Assembly: GCA_030062745.1 (NCBI GenBank)
Contig: CP099840.1
Span: forward strand, 15,985,718-16,049,717
DNA from: Capitulum mitella
Taxonomy: Eukaryota; Arthropoda; Thecostraca; Pollicipedomorpha; Pollicipedidae
Length of the DNA: 64,000 nt
Reading direction: 5' to 3'
The position numbers and the translations under genes were made by a program. Below are positions 63,182-64,000 of this stretch, in pieces; within the stretch, counting starts at the first letter, position 1, and each line of letters starts with the position of its first letter. The notes under the pieces are model-generated. The model had not been told where the DNA came from and searched no databases. It saw only the letters and a program-made list of their open reading frames with translations.

Positions 63182-64000
63182 TGCGAAGACGTCACAAATG
63201 AGGCGTACTAACAAAATTTATTGGTAAACGTCCTGTGAAAATCGTTTTTGAACATCCATAACATGGATTAGAAATGCATCCACGCCCCTAATACGACTGA
63301 CATAGGCGTGCATACTCAAATTTTACTCGTGTTTCTACTGTATCTTCGCGAATATATAACGTGACGCTGCATGCGATTTGTACAGTCTAGGCTCCCACCA
63401 TCCACTTCGACAACAACGAGCAGCACAAAATTTAAGTCAGTACATCAGAACAAAGCCACATGCTCAAAATTAAGCCCTTCATGCATCGAGAGCATCACGG
63501 CACTGGCCCACTGTAAATGAAAAATAAAGACAAGCCCTTCAATCAATTGGCACGATAAATATCATGCTCTTGAGGGAAGAATGACAACCTAAGATATTTC
63601 TTGCCCGAAAAGTATCTTTCTGAGCATTTTCCATGTCATAGAATTCGCGGTCTGAGCAGAAAAACTCAAAGGCATTAGTCCCGCGACGACAGGATGTCTC
63701 GCACAACCTGAAATCCCCACTGGCACAGGAACAGCGAACAGGGTTATTCTGTTAGCAACAGAGTATTTCGGAAAAATAAAGGGTCGAATTTATTTACATT
63801 TGTTTTGCGTTCCATGAAAAGAATAGTAATGCGAAGAGGTTGATCCGGATTCTCTCTCCCGGTACATACTGATGGGCTGAAAGGATGTCAGTATTGTCTA
63901 CAACATGACATCTTCGTTTTCCATAAAATAGTTTCTTGACTTAAAAAAGAAACAAATATGCTGACTGAAGAAATGGGATACTGCAAGAACTCTGGCTGAT
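63182..64000. other. Right-edge intergenic sequence
   Basis: AT-rich, no ORF, repeat or RNA gene recognised. The doubled AAGCCCTTCA at 63472 and 63532 is the only repetition noted. Confidence 0.4.

Overview
The window is metazoan nuclear DNA. Its protein-coding exons are short and GC-rich, they sit in long introns with GT/AG boundaries, and there are many minisatellites, TTAA-flanked DNA elements and a decayed BEL/Pao retrotransposon. The main gene is an insulin receptor substrate (IRS, chico in flies). With BEL/Pao and a DUF4806 gene this suggests an arthropod, possibly a crustacean; that is inference, and no diagnostic marker is present.

Region 1 (2083-35540, + strand) holds 13 exons of the IRS/chico gene. 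The chain starts inside the PTB domain, so the PH-domain exons probably lie left of the window. The exons join in phase into one open frame of about 1,210 codons ending at TAG 35538-35540. The order is PTB domain, Ser-rich linker with Akt-type sites, nine YxxM PI3K-docking motifs (six of them in the last exon), then two C-terminal ITIM-like tyrosines that parallel the SHP2/Corkscrew docking end of IRS proteins. Intron 3 is 18.3 kb and carries two TTAA elements, a 3-kb BEL/Pao relic and several minisatellites. Introns 1, 3, 5 and 12 carry tandem repeats close to their 5' splice sites. Intron 5 is almost entirely a 31-bp repeat that copies its own donor site.

Region 2 (35541-43098) holds the IRS 3' flank and a largely unannotatable stretch with a 78-bp tandem repeat, a fragment of a TTAA element and one unexplained ORF.

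Region 3 (43099-44416) is a small + strand gene with a DUF4806-type domain on three in-phase exons. Its last exon runs into a TTAA element, which supplies the stop codon.

Region 4 (44393-59530) is dense with repeats. It has a complete TTAA element; a 4.6-kb foldback-type element with about 0.95-kb inverted arms built of 276-bp tandem repeats and a 9-bp target duplication, enclosing an exon-like proline-rich fragment; and a nest of several element families inserted in one another.

Region 5 (59531-64000) has a CpG-rich block with a (CCG)n run at 60.6-61.5 kb, possibly a promoter or first exon, and a last complete TTAA element at 61971-63181. No prokaryotic feature, CRISPR array, rRNA or convincing tRNA was seen.
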